From DASYKS01 sp031404815 (lineage in GTDB: Bacteria > Acidobacteriota > Thermoanaerobaculia > Multivoradales > UBA5704): DNA of 64,000 bases. Position numbers and translations under genes: made by a program. Shown piece by piece: positions 34,893 through 43,965 of the stretch (position 1 is its first letter; every line of letters starts with the position of its first letter). The notes under the pieces are model-generated. The model was given only the letters and a program-made list of their open reading frames with translations. It was not told the DNA's origin and searched no databases. The stretch lies in the NCBI GenBank assembly GCA_031404815.1, contig JANNIH010000054.1, positions 186,001-250,000 of the forward strand, in the 5' to 3' direction.

Positions 34893-36221
34893 ATGCCTCC
34901 TCAAACACCCTGGTTGCAGCTTCAACGAGAACTTCAACGGATTCTCTCCGCAGAAGAGTATGAAACCTGGTTTCGCCCACTCCGTGCGCGAACCGACGCC
35001 GAACAAAGGCTCATTCTCATCGCACCAAACGAGCGCTTTCTCTCTACTCTCGAAGAGAGCTTTAGGCCCACTGTAGATCAAGCTCTGACCTCCCTAAACC
35101 AGCCGGGGTTCTCGGTTGTCTTTGCCCTTGAGGACCGCAACCTGCCCTCCTCGGAACCACTGCCGTCATTTCCTGCTCCCTCAGGTAATGCATCTATCGC
35201 GCCATCACTCGCCTTCAACCCAAAGTACTTGTTCGACAACTTTGTCGTCGGCACCTCTAACCAGTTCGCTCATGCCGCCGCTAGAGCCGTCGCTGATCGA
35301 CCTTCCTCGAGCTACAACCCTCTCTTTCTCTACGGTGGTGTCGGCCTTGGTAAGACTCACCTACTCCATGCCGTCGGCCACCAGATCCTTGCACGGCACC
35401 CACACCTTCGGGTTCTCTACCTACCTGCAGAACAATTCGTTAACGAACTGATTAACTCGATTCGCTTCGACCGAATGCCAGCCTTCCGAGAGCGCTATCG
35501 TACGATCGACGCCTTACTCATCGATGACGTCCAGTTCATCGCTAATAAAGAGAGAACTCAGGAGGAATTTTTTCACACATTCAATACATTATACACGAGT
35601 CAGAAGCAGATCATCCTTTCGTCGGACTCGTCTCCAAAAGACATTCCCACCCTCGAAGAGCGCCTTCGGAGTCGCTTCCAATGGGGGCTCATCGCTGACA
35701 TTCAGCCCCCGGACCTAGAGACCAAGGTAGCTATCCTTCGCCGAAAAGCCGATTCTGAGGGCACCGAACTCCCTAATGATGTCGCAGAATTCGTCGCCCA
35801 GCAGGTAAAATCCAACATCCGCGAGCTTGAGGGTATGTTCAACCGTGTTAGCGCGTTCGCATCCCTTACCGGCAAGCCCCTCTCTCTGGATCTCGCACGA
35901 GAGACGCTACGCGACATATTAGCCCATGACGGCAGAAAACCGACCGCCGCGGAAATTACTAAAAGTGTTGCTCGCCATTACGGACTTAAAGTACTCGAAA
36001 TTAAGAGTAAGAATAACTCTAAGCAGATCTCTTTTCCCCGCCAGGTCGCCATGTATCTCTGTAAGCGCCTCACTGATCTATCCTACCCAGAGATAGGAAA
36101 GCAGTTTAATGACAAACATCACTCAACAGTTATGTATTCGGTCGATAAGATCCAACAATTGCGCCAGGACGACCTCGACCTCGATCGCGTCTTACAGAAT
36201 CTCGAACGGGCCCTTTCCTAG
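34893..36221 (+). CDS. dnaA: Chromosomal replication initiator DnaA
   Basis: A 442-residue DnaA. Domain I (MPPQTPWLQLQRELQRIL...EEYETWFRPL) is followed by a short linker and the AAA+ domain: NPLFLYGGVGLGKTHLLHAVG (Walker A) and IDALLIDDVQFIANKE (Walker B). Domain IV has YPEIGKQFNDKHHSTVMYSVDKI, the DnaA-box-binding signature. It opens oriC. There is no obvious ribosome site before the ATG at 34893. The codon use is visibly less GC-rich than the flanks (many AAT, TTA, AGT codons). Confidence 0.98.
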   Translation: MPPQTPWLQLQRELQRILSAEEYETWFRPLRARTDAEQRLILIAPNERFLSTLEESFRPTVDQALTSLNQPGFSVVFALEDRNLPSSEPLPSFPAPSGNASIAPSLAFNPKYLFDNFVVGTSNQFAHAAARAVADRPSSSYNPLFLYGGVGLGKTHLLHAVGHQILARHPHLRVLYLPAEQFVNELINSIRFDRMPAFRERYRTIDALLIDDVQFIANKERTQEEFFHTFNTLYTSQKQIILSSDSSPKDIPTLEERLRSRFQWGLIADIQPPDLETKVAILRRKADSEGTELPNDVAEFVAQQVKSNIRELEGMFNRVSAFASLTGKPLSLDLARETLRDILAHDGRKPTAAEITKSVARHYGLKVLEIKSKNNSKQISFPRQVAMYLCKRLTDLSYPEIGKQFNDKHHSTVMYSVDKIQQLRQDDLDLDRVLQNLERALS

Positions 36222-36471
36222 CCCTTGGCTACACCCTTTGAACCTGTGAATATTCTGCGGAAAGAACTGTGGATCCCTCGTCTACCTGCTTCCTGCCGCC
36301 CTGTCGTTCCACAACCATACACAACCTATCCACAACCGGCCCTCAGCCCCAGCCATATCACCAACCCGTTTAGCCACCGCACTTCCGGACCAATTCCGCA
36401 GATCCGCAGCGCCTTCTACCTACGGCTACTGTGAGATATGATCATAGGTCTCAGGTAGGGAGAAGAAGAGC
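36222..36471. other. Putative replication origin (oriC) between dnaA and dnaN
   Basis: Five DnaA-box-like nonamers occur in about 90 bp: TGTGAATAT (36245-36253), TGTGGATCC (36268-36276), CGTTCCACA (36305-36313), CCATACACA (36315-36323) and CTATCCACA (36326-36334), the last one base from TTATCCACA. No perfect box was seen. The dnaA-dnaN gap is a common oriC position. TATGAT at 36437-36442 is a possible -10 for dnaN. No strongly AT-rich unwinding element stands out in this gap. Confidence 0.6.
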
Positions 36472-37566
36472 ATGGAACTTCGTGTCTCACGCAGTGATTT
36501 CTTGGCCGAACTCTCGCCGATGCTAGGAATAGCCGAGAAGAAGACGACTATCCCGGTGCTCTCGCACCTCCTCCTTCAGGCTCGCGACGCTCGATTGTCG
36601 CTGGCCGCGACTGACCTCGACGTATCGCTCACGAGTTGGTGCGATGCCGAAGTCCAAGAACCTGGAGGAATCGCGGTTCAAGCGCGAAAATTTACCGAGA
36701 TAGTAGGCTCCCTGACCGGCGACGAGGTAACTCTCGTTCTGGACGAACCTCGAATTCTCTCGGTACGGGCGGGCCGCTCGAGGTTTAAAATTCATGGGCT
36801 GTCCCCAGACGACTTCCCTACCTTGCCCACTGTTGAGCCCACCCGCCGGATGGAGCTTCCGTTTGGCGACCTCAAAAGGATGATATCGAAGGTGTTTTTC
36901 GCTGTTTCTGCGGAGGAATCGCGTTTTCAGTTGAATGGTGCGCTGATTAAGCTTAAAGGGGACAGCGTCGAGATGGTAGCGACCGACGGCCACCGATTAG
37001 CGCTCGTCGAGCGAACCGTCCCGGGCGCTGGAGAGGATTCGGTATTGGCGCCGCGAAAGGCCCTTCAAGAGCTTCAGCGTTTCGAGGGGGATGGGGTGAT
37101 TGTTTTCGCGCGCGGAGAACACCATCTGTCGTTTGGCTTAAACCGGCGTGAACTCATCTGTCGAATTCTCGAGGGCACCTTCCCAGACTATGAGCGAGTG
37201 ATTGCACGGGATAACGACAAGCGAGCGGTGTTCGACCGCCGAGCACTCGGCGATGCGGTGAAAAGGGTCGCGTTGATGACGGGGGACAGAGCTCGGGCCG
37301 TTCGTCTCGACATGCAAGAGGGTCAAGTAACCGTCTCGGCAGTCAACCAGGACCTCGGCGAAGCAGTAGAAGAGCTGGCTTGCGAATACAGTGGCCCGGA
37401 GATCAGAGTGGGTATCAACCCGGACTACATGGCCCAGTTTCTCGCGGCTGTGGATACAGAAAAAGTAAAATTTGATCTTAAAGATGAAAATACTCAGTGC
37501 GTTGGCTATCCTGTGGACGGTACCGATGTCCGGTACCTCTGCGTGATCATGCCGATGAGGATTTGA
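36472..37566 (+). CDS. dnaN: DNA polymerase III sliding clamp, beta subunit
   Basis: A 364-residue beta clamp. The N-terminus (MELRVSRSDFLAELSPMLGIAEKKTTIPVLSHLLL) and the triple-domain pattern are typical. It contains QLNGALIKL, VATDGHRLALVER and, at the C-terminus, GTDVRYLCVIMPMRI, the family end. It is the processivity factor for replication. GGGAGAAGAAG before the ATG serves as ribosome site. It is followed 18 bp later by recF. Confidence 0.98.
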   Translation: MELRVSRSDFLAELSPMLGIAEKKTTIPVLSHLLLQARDARLSLAATDLDVSLTSWCDAEVQEPGGIAVQARKFTEIVGSLTGDEVTLVLDEPRILSVRAGRSRFKIHGLSPDDFPTLPTVEPTRRMELPFGDLKRMISKVFFAVSAEESRFQLNGALIKLKGDSVEMVATDGHRLALVERTVPGAGEDSVLAPRKALQELQRFEGDGVIVFARGEHHLSFGLNRRELICRILEGTFPDYERVIARDNDKRAVFDRRALGDAVKRVALMTGDRARAVRLDMQEGQVTVSAVNQDLGEAVEELACEYSGPEIRVGINPDYMAQFLAAVDTEKVKFDLKDENTQCVGYPVDGTDVRYLCVIMPMRI

Positions 37567-37584
37567 CGAGAGATCGTTTATCCC

Positions 37585-38658
37585 GTGCTCGTGCGCTTGG
37601 AAGCGGGTAACTTCCGCAATCTCGCTGACCTCGATCTGTCGCTCGCGCCGGGCAGCCATCTTTTTTTGGGACCGAATGGAGCTGGCAAGAGTAGCGTTCT
37701 AGAAGCGATCTACTATCTGGCCACCACCCGTAGCTTCAGGGCGCGACAAGTCGCAGACTGTGTGCGACATGGGGGTGAGGGTTTTAGGACCGCCGGTGAA
37801 GTGGAGAAAGGAAGCCGATTAAGCCTCATGTCCGGCTTCTTCGGAGGAAAAAAGATTCGGACGGTCAATGACAAAGGAACCAGTCTTGCCGATCACCTAG
37901 CGGTGTTGCCCGTGGTCTCGTGGGCGACTGGCGACTCGGAGATTTTAACCGGATTGCCGATCTTCAGACGCCGCTTACTCGATCGGGGAGTTCTCGGTCT
38001 TGAGCCGGCCTCCTTAGCCGTCCTAGAGCGCTTCCGCCGAGCGTTGATGCAAAAAAGGGAGATTTTAGTACGAAGCCAAGGAACGATATCCGAGGAACTT
38101 CTCTCCTGGAACGGTGTCCTGGCAGGTGCGATTAGCGAGTTGGCCGAGCTCCGGAATCAGTTCTTTATTAGGCTCCGCTCTCACTTAGGCAGAGTTCTAG
38201 CGGAACTCGACCTCTCATTTCCTCTTATAGAGATCTTCTATCGCCCCTCTCCCTCTTCTGCTCTCCAAGGGGAAGAAGAGATTCTTCAGAGTTTGGAGCG
38301 GCTTGCCGATCGAGAGATCCGCAGAGGAGGGCCGCTTGTGGGCTCGCAGCGCGACGAGATCGAGATTGTCTGGGGGGGCAGAGACATTAGAAGCGTCGCC
38401 TCGGCTGGAGAACGCAAAGTTCTCGGCCTGGCGATCCTCGTAGCCCACGGGAGGGTGTTGAGCGAGGCGGGACGAGAGGCGCTGGTTCTTTTGGACGATG
38501 CAGATGCAGAACTCGCTACACCAACACTGGGCGCCGTATGGAGGACGCTGGCCTCTGCTCGACAAGTGTTGACCACCTCCAGCCGACCGCAGGCCTGGCT
38601 CTCCGTGCCGGTGGATCGCGTCTGGAAGGTGGAAAAAGGGACGATCTCGCCGATCTGA
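37585..38658 (+). CDS. recF: DNA replication and repair protein RecF
   Basis: A 357-residue SMC-like ATPase. Walker A is FLGPNGAGKSSVLEAIYYLA after LRLEAGNFRNL-type start; the signature and Walker B appear near the end, SVASAGERKVLGLAILVAHGRV and VLLDDADAEL. It loads RecA at gaps with RecOR. The start is the GTG at 37585. The dnaA-dnaN-recF-gyrB-gyrA order is the classical origin cluster. Confidence 0.97.
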   Translation: MLVRLEAGNFRNLADLDLSLAPGSHLFLGPNGAGKSSVLEAIYYLATTRSFRARQVADCVRHGGEGFRTAGEVEKGSRLSLMSGFFGGKKIRTVNDKGTSLADHLAVLPVVSWATGDSEILTGLPIFRRRLLDRGVLGLEPASLAVLERFRRALMQKREILVRSQGTISEELLSWNGVLAGAISELAELRNQFFIRLRSHLGRVLAELDLSFPLIEIFYRPSPSSALQGEEEILQSLERLADREIRRGGPLVGSQRDEIEIVWGGRDIRSVASAGERKVLGLAILVAHGRVLSEAGREALVLLDDADAELATPTLGAVWRTLASARQVLTTSSRPQAWLSVPVDRVWKVEKGTISPI

Positions 38659-38862
38659 GGCGCGCGTCGGTCAAAAGTTTCGACCACCGCCGCTAACCCC
38701 TTTTTTTTCAAGGGCCTACGGTTCGCCAAAACGGTCTTCTTGTGGTATTCTTCGCAGATCTCGAAGGCCCCGGCCTTTTTGGTCATCTGAATTTTCCGAG
38801 ACACCATCAGAGCCGCGGTCAGCCCCGGTAGCGAATCCAGCAGACGACGGAGAACCACAGTT
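38659..38862 (+). promoter_or_regulatory. recF-gyrB intergenic region with a small hairpin
   Basis: The gap holds AAGGC/GCCTT (about 38764-38777) followed by TTT, a weak intrinsic-terminator shape, and the run of eight or so T after CCCC near 38701. Neither is strong. A gyrB promoter must lie here if gyrB is not read through from recF; no good -35/-10 pair was recognised. Confidence 0.3.
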
Positions 38863-41271
38863 TTGTCCGAACTCGAGCCGACCTATACAGCGGATAATAT
38901 AAAGGTACTTAAGGGCCTGGAAGCCGTCCGTAAACGCCCCGGGATGTACATTGGTGACACGGAAGATGCGTCAGGGCTTCATCACATGGTCTTCGAGTTG
39001 GTCGACAATGCGATCGACGAGGCGCAAGCGGGTTACTGTTCGCGAATCGACGTTACCATTCACACCGACGAATCCGTCTCCGTCGAGGATAATGGTCGCG
39101 GTATTCCGGTCGATCTGCATAAAGGGGAGGGGCGTTCGGCGGCGGAAGTCATTATGACCGAACTCCACTCCGGCGGAAAATTCGACAAAAACTCCTACAA
39201 AGTCTCGGGCGGTCTCCACGGTGTAGGCGTTTCCGTTGTGAATGCCCTTTCGGGGACTCTCGAGATGGAGATCAAGCGCGACGGAGGGGTCTGGTTTCAG
39301 ACCTATCACCAGGGTCTGCCCGAAGCGCCGATTCGCGCCATCGGTAAAAGCGAGAAAACGGGGACTAAGGTTCGATTTTGGCCGGACCCTTCAATCTTCA
39401 CAGTTCTCGAATTTCACTATGAAACGCTCGCGCAACGTTTGAGGGAACAGTCGTTCTTGAATCGTGGCATTTTTATCCATTTGGCCGACGAGCGTAGCGG
39501 CAAAGAGGCTGAGTTCGCCTATGCTGGCGGCATCAGTTCATTTGTCGAGCATCTGAACCGCAATAAGACGCCGATTCACACACCGCCGATTCATCTGATC
39601 GAGAGGCGCGACGACGGAACGGGCGAAGAAGTGGTGGAAGTGGCCCTACAGTGGAACGAAGGGTATCAGGAGTTGATCTACTGTTTTACAAATACGATAA
39701 ACAATCGTGACGGCGGTACCCACTTGATCGGTTTTAAGGGCGCCCTCACCCGCACCGTGAATGCATGGGCCACGCAGGCTGGATTGCTCAAGGCGCTCAA
39801 GGAGAATCTTACCGGCGAGGACATTAGAGAAGGGCTGACCGCCGTCCTGTCGGTCAAGATAAAAGATCCCAAGTTTTCGTCGCAGACTAAAGATAAGTTG
39901 GTTTCCTCCGACGTCAAAGGCTGGGTCGAGCAGGTGGTGAACGACAAGCTCGCTACCTACCTGGGAGAGAACCCTCGCGAAGCACGGAAAATCGTCGAGA
40001 AGTGTGTCGAAGCAGCTCACGCTCGGGAAGCTGCACGCAAAGCGCGTGATCTCACCCGGCGCAAAGGAGCGCTCGAAAGCTCCTCGCTGCCCGGCAAGCT
40101 CGCCGACTGTTCGGAGCGCAACCCTGCCCTTGCTGAGCTGTTTCTGGTCGAGGGCGACTCTGCGGGTGGCACAGCAAAACAGGGGCGCAACCGCCGCTTC
40201 CAGGCGATCCTTCCGCTGCGCGGAAAGATTCTGAACGTCGAGCGAGCGCGATTCGACAAGATGCTCTCTTCGGAAGAAATCAAGACGATCATCACTGCTC
40301 TTGGCGCCGGTATAGGTCGAGACGATTTCGATATCGCACGCCTTCGCTACCACAAACTGATCATCATGTGCGACGCAGACGTCGATGGAAGCCACATTCG
40401 CACGCTGATCCTGACTTTCTTCTATCGTCAGATGGAAGAGCTCATCAAGCGCGGCCATCTCTACATCGCGCAGCCGCCACTCTACAAGGTAGCCGAAGGG
40501 AAGAGGGACGCCTACCTCAAAGACGACCGAGAGTATCGAGCCTTCTTGATCGATCGAATACATGGAATTTGGCAGCTCGCGGTCGGAGAAGGCGAACTGA
40601 TGACCGGACCAAGGCTCGCCCATTTTGTCGAGAAGGTCGAGGCCTTCCGCGAAAATCTGGCAAAGCTCGGCTCCCGCGGTGTACCCGAAGAAGCGGTTCG
40701 GCTCGCCCTTTTAGGCGGTTTGGTCGACAAACTCGGGCTCGCCGACGAATCAAGGCTCGCCGCTGTCGCAAAGACGCTTGAGAAGGCAGGCTTTCTGGCG
40801 CCGAAAGTAGAGAGTGATGAAGAACACGGGACCGGGGCCGTTTCGTTTCGCCAGCGCAAAGACGGAGTCGAACGCCCCATCCGAATCGACTGGAACCTCC
40901 TCACGAGCGCCGAGTATCGAGCGCTGGCGGCCAACAACCAGGGTTTGGACGCACTCCGAGCGACCTTGTTTACTCTCGTCAAGGGCGGTGAAACGGAAAG
41001 CTTGGCAAACCTTGAGGACGCCATGGAGAGGATGTATGCGGGCGCCAAAAAAGGGCTCTCGTTTCAGCGCTACAAGGGTCTTGGAGAGATGAACGCCGAG
41101 CAGCTCTGGGAGACCACAATGGACCCTACGCGACGCCGTCTGCTCCAGGTGCGCATCGAGGACGATGTCGAGGCTGACGGTATCTTTACAGTGCTGATGG
41201 GCGACCAGGTCGAGCCGCGCCGACTGTTTATCGAGAACAACGCGCTGAACGTCCGAAACCTGGATGTTTGA
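38863..41271 (+). CDS. gyrB: DNA gyrase subunit B
   Basis: An 802-residue GyrB. The GHKL ATPase domain has ELVDNAIDEAQAGYC, VEDNGRGIPVD and GGLHGVGVSVVNAL. The Toprim domain has LVEGDSAGGTAKQGRNR and the DADVDGSHIRTL motif; the C-terminal region has LSFQRYKGLGEMNAEQLWETTMDP. The TTG at 38863 gives the natural N-terminus. With GyrA it supercoils DNA. An insert between the Toprim motifs (residues ~550-680) makes it longer than the minimal family, similar to other Gram-negative GyrB. Confidence 0.98.
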   Translation: MSELEPTYTADNIKVLKGLEAVRKRPGMYIGDTEDASGLHHMVFELVDNAIDEAQAGYCSRIDVTIHTDESVSVEDNGRGIPVDLHKGEGRSAAEVIMTELHSGGKFDKNSYKVSGGLHGVGVSVVNALSGTLEMEIKRDGGVWFQTYHQGLPEAPIRAIGKSEKTGTKVRFWPDPSIFTVLEFHYETLAQRLREQSFLNRGIFIHLADERSGKEAEFAYAGGISSFVEHLNRNKTPIHTPPIHLIERRDDGTGEEVVEVALQWNEGYQELIYCFTNTINNRDGGTHLIGFKGALTRTVNAWATQAGLLKALKENLTGEDIREGLTAVLSVKIKDPKFSSQTKDKLVSSDVKGWVEQVVNDKLATYLGENPREARKIVEKCVEAAHAREAARKARDLTRRKGALESSSLPGKLADCSERNPALAELFLVEGDSAGGTAKQGRNRRFQAILPLRGKILNVERARFDKMLSSEEIKTIITALGAGIGRDDFDIARLRYHKLIIMCDADVDGSHIRTLILTFFYRQMEELIKRGHLYIAQPPLYKVAEGKRDAYLKDDREYRAFLIDRIHGIWQLAVGEGELMTGPRLAHFVEKVEAFRENLAKLGSRGVPEEAVRLALLGGLVDKLGLADESRLAAVAKTLEKAGFLAPKVESDEEHGTGAVSFRQRKDGVERPIRIDWNLLTSAEYRALAANNQGLDALRATLFTLVKGGETESLANLEDAMERMYAGAKKGLSFQRYKGLGEMNAEQLWETTMDPTRRRLLQVRIEDDVEADGIFTVLMGDQVEPRRLFIENNALNVRNLDV

Positions 41272-41339
41272 GAATTGTGTCGTGAGGATCAGCGCCGGCC
41301 AAAAGCCGGGCGCCTCGAGCAACTTCTGATAAGGAATCC

Positions 41340-43886
41340 ATGAGCGAAGACTCTCCTATCCTCCCTTTGGAACGGCCTGTTCAGGTCGATATCGAAGAAG
41401 AGATGAAGCGCAGCTACCTCGATTATGCGATGAGCGTAATCATTGGCCGAGCCCTCCCTGATGTCCGGGACGGCCTGAAGCCGGTCCATCGCCGCGTGCT
41501 CTATGGGATGTGGGAGAGTGGCAATACGGCCAGTAAGCCATACAAGAAGTCGGCGCGCATCGTGGGCGACGTGATGGGTAAGTTCCATCCCCACGGAGAC
41601 ACCGCGATCTACGACACCGTAGTGCGCATGGCACAGGATTTTTCGATGCGCTATCGCCTCGTCGACGGGCAGGGTAATTTCGGTTCGATCGACGGCGATA
41701 ATCCCGCGGCGATGCGCTATACCGAGGTGCGTTTGACCCGCCTATCCGAAGAGATGTTGAAGGATGACATCGACAAAGAGACCGTCAGTTGGCAGGCGAA
41801 CTACGACGGTTCGGAAGTCGAGCCTGTGGTCTTGCCCGCGAAAGTGCCGAACCTTTTGATCAATGGCACCTCCGGAATAGCGGTCGGCATGGCGACGAAC
41901 ATTCCGCCGCACAACCTGACAGAGGTGATCAACGCGCTCGAGCTGCTCATGGATGACCCGGAGGTGACGGTCGAGACGCTCATGACCGCAATTCCAGGGC
42001 CAGACTTTCCGACCGCAGCATTTATCCATGGACTCGAGGGTATTCGCCAAGCCTACACCACGGGTCGCGGCATCATCCAAGTCCGCGCGCGAGCCGGGTT
42101 TGAAACCCACGCGAAGGGTGATCGCCAGTCGATCATTGTCAATGAACTCCCCTACCAGGTCAACAAGGCACGATTGATCGAGCGGATCGCCGATTTGGTT
42201 CGCGAAAAGAAGATCGAAGGGATCGCCGACCTGCGCGACGAATCAGACCGCGACGGGATCCGTATCGTCGTCGACTGCAAGCGCGGCGAGGTGCCCGAGA
42301 TCATCTTGAATCAGCTCTACAAGTTGACCCAGATGCAGACGACCTTCGGCATCATTCTGTTGGCAATCGTCGACAATCAGCCCAAAGTTCTAACGCTAAA
42401 GGAACTCCTTTTCCACTTTCTCAACCATCGGAAGACGGTGATCATTCGGCGCACGCGTTTTGACCTGCGCAAAGCCGAAGAGCGCGCGCATATCCTCGAA
42501 GGGATCTTGAAGGCGCTCGACCATCTCGATCAGGTGATCGCAACGATTCGCGCCAGTCAGACGCCGGCCGAGGCCAAAGAGCGCCTGATGGCGGGATTTG
42601 AACTCTCTCTTCTCCAAACCGAAGCCATCCTAGAGATGCGGCTGCAGCGCCTGACGGGTCTCGAGCGCCAAAAAGTGCTCGATGAGTACCACTCCCTGCT
42701 CGAAACGATCGAGCGACTGCGAGCGATTCTCGCTTCCGATCCGCTCGTCCTCGAGGAAATTCGGAGAGAGGTGCGCGAGCTGCGCGAAAAGTACGGCGAC
42801 GCGCGACGCACCGAGATTATTCCCGCGACTCACGAGATCTCCATCGAAGACATGATCGCCGACGAGGACATGGTGATCACCGTTACACAGTCGGGTTACG
42901 TTAAGCGCTCCCCGCTCGCGCTATACCGCGCCCAGAATCGTGGCGGTAAAGGCCGAATGGGAATGGCCACGAAGGACGATGACTTCGTAGAGCATCTCTA
43001 CGTCGCTTCGGCGCATAGCTCGGTGTTGGTCTTCACAGAAAGTGGCCGAATGTACTGGATCAAGGTGCACGAGCTACCAGAGGCGGGTCCGAACACCAAA
43101 GGAAAGGCAATTGTCAATCTGCTCGACCTCGAGAAGCACGAGAAGGTCGCGACTACCGTCGCGGTGCGCGAATTCTCTTCCGACCGCTTTCTCGTGTTCG
43201 CCACGGAACGCGGGACGATCAAAAAGACACCGCTCTCGGCGTATGCCAATCAGCGCGCCGCAGGCATCATCGCGATCCAAATCGACGAGGGTGACCGCCT
43301 CCTGACGGTGCGGATCACCGAAGGGAGCCGCGAGATTCTCATTGCCACCGCAAAGGGTCTCGCTATCCGCTTCCCAGAAGCCGAGGTTCGGTCCATGGGG
43401 CGTAGCGCCTATGGCGTGAACGGTATTCGCCTCCGCGAAGGTGACCGCGTAGTCACGATGGAAGCTCTCGATCCCGAAGGTGAGATTCTCACGGTCACCG
43501 AGCGCGGATACGGCAAGAGGACGCCCCTCTCCGAGTATCGACTCCAAGGGCGGCTCGGGTACGGCATCATCAATCTCAAGGTCAGCGAGAAAACGGGCCT
43601 GATCGCCGGCGTCCGTCAGGTAGTGCCGGAAGACGGCCTGATGCTGATCACCCAGGAGGGCAAGATCATCCGCTTGAACGTCGGAGAGATACGGGTCATC
43701 GGCCGCTCGACGCAAGGGGTGAAATTGATGGATCTTGAAGGCGAAGATCGGATCGTAGCGGTGGCGAAACTTGCGGACGGCGCGGATGCAGGAGACGATC
43801 CGCTGAGCGAAGTCGCAGCGATCACGGTTCTTGACGAATTGATCGTCGGCGAGTCGGTACCCGGATCGGAAGAGCCGGTAAACTAG
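41340..43886 (+). CDS. gyrA: DNA gyrase subunit A
   Basis: An 848-residue GyrA. The breakage domain has SYLDYAMSVIIGRALPDVRDG and the catalytic Tyr in AAMRYTEVRL; the quinolone region reads HPHGDTAIYDTVVRM, with Thr at the Ser83 position of E. coli. The C-terminal beta-pinwheel follows, opened by the GyrA box as QNRGGKGRMG. The ATG at 41340 is 68 bp after gyrB. Its partner GyrB is immediately upstream. Confidence 0.98.
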   Translation: MSEDSPILPLERPVQVDIEEEMKRSYLDYAMSVIIGRALPDVRDGLKPVHRRVLYGMWESGNTASKPYKKSARIVGDVMGKFHPHGDTAIYDTVVRMAQDFSMRYRLVDGQGNFGSIDGDNPAAMRYTEVRLTRLSEEMLKDDIDKETVSWQANYDGSEVEPVVLPAKVPNLLINGTSGIAVGMATNIPPHNLTEVINALELLMDDPEVTVETLMTAIPGPDFPTAAFIHGLEGIRQAYTTGRGIIQVRARAGFETHAKGDRQSIIVNELPYQVNKARLIERIADLVREKKIEGIADLRDESDRDGIRIVVDCKRGEVPEIILNQLYKLTQMQTTFGIILLAIVDNQPKVLTLKELLFHFLNHRKTVIIRRTRFDLRKAEERAHILEGILKALDHLDQVIATIRASQTPAEAKERLMAGFELSLLQTEAILEMRLQRLTGLERQKVLDEYHSLLETIERLRAILASDPLVLEEIRREVRELREKYGDARRTEIIPATHEISIEDMIADEDMVITVTQSGYVKRSPLALYRAQNRGGKGRMGMATKDDDFVEHLYVASAHSSVLVFTESGRMYWIKVHELPEAGPNTKGKAIVNLLDLEKHEKVATTVAVREFSSDRFLVFATERGTIKKTPLSAYANQRAAGIIAIQIDEGDRLLTVRITEGSREILIATAKGLAIRFPEAEVRSMGRSAYGVNGIRLREGDRVVTMEALDPEGEILTVTERGYGKRTPLSEYRLQGRLGYGIINLKVSEKTGLIAGVRQVVPEDGLMLITQEGKIIRLNVGEIRVIGRSTQGVKLMDLEGEDRIVAVAKLADGADAGDDPLSEVAAITVLDELIVGESVPGSEEPVN

Positions 43887-43894
43887 ACAAACCC

Positions 43895-43925
43895 CGGAGG
43901 AGCGCGGCCCGAACGCGCCCCTCCG
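43895..43925 (+). terminator. Hairpin after gyrA
   Basis: CGGAGG (43895-43900) pairs with CCTCCG (43920-43925) and GCGCG (43902-43906) with CGCGC (43914-43918), with one mismatch between the stems. It begins 8 bp after the gyrA stop. No T-run follows, so it may be a transcription end or an mRNA-stabilising stem. Confidence 0.4.
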
Positions 43926-43965
43926 TCGAACACGGCGCCGGACCAACGCGCGGAGGCTTCCAGAC

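Noticed and set aside
36225..36434. 69-codon frame in the dnaA-dnaN gap
   Set aside because: Proline/serine-rich translation of the DnaA-box region; no start signal.
38286..38858. Minus-strand 190-codon frame at the recF-gyrB junction
   Set aside because: Most of it is antisense to recF and there is no family pattern.
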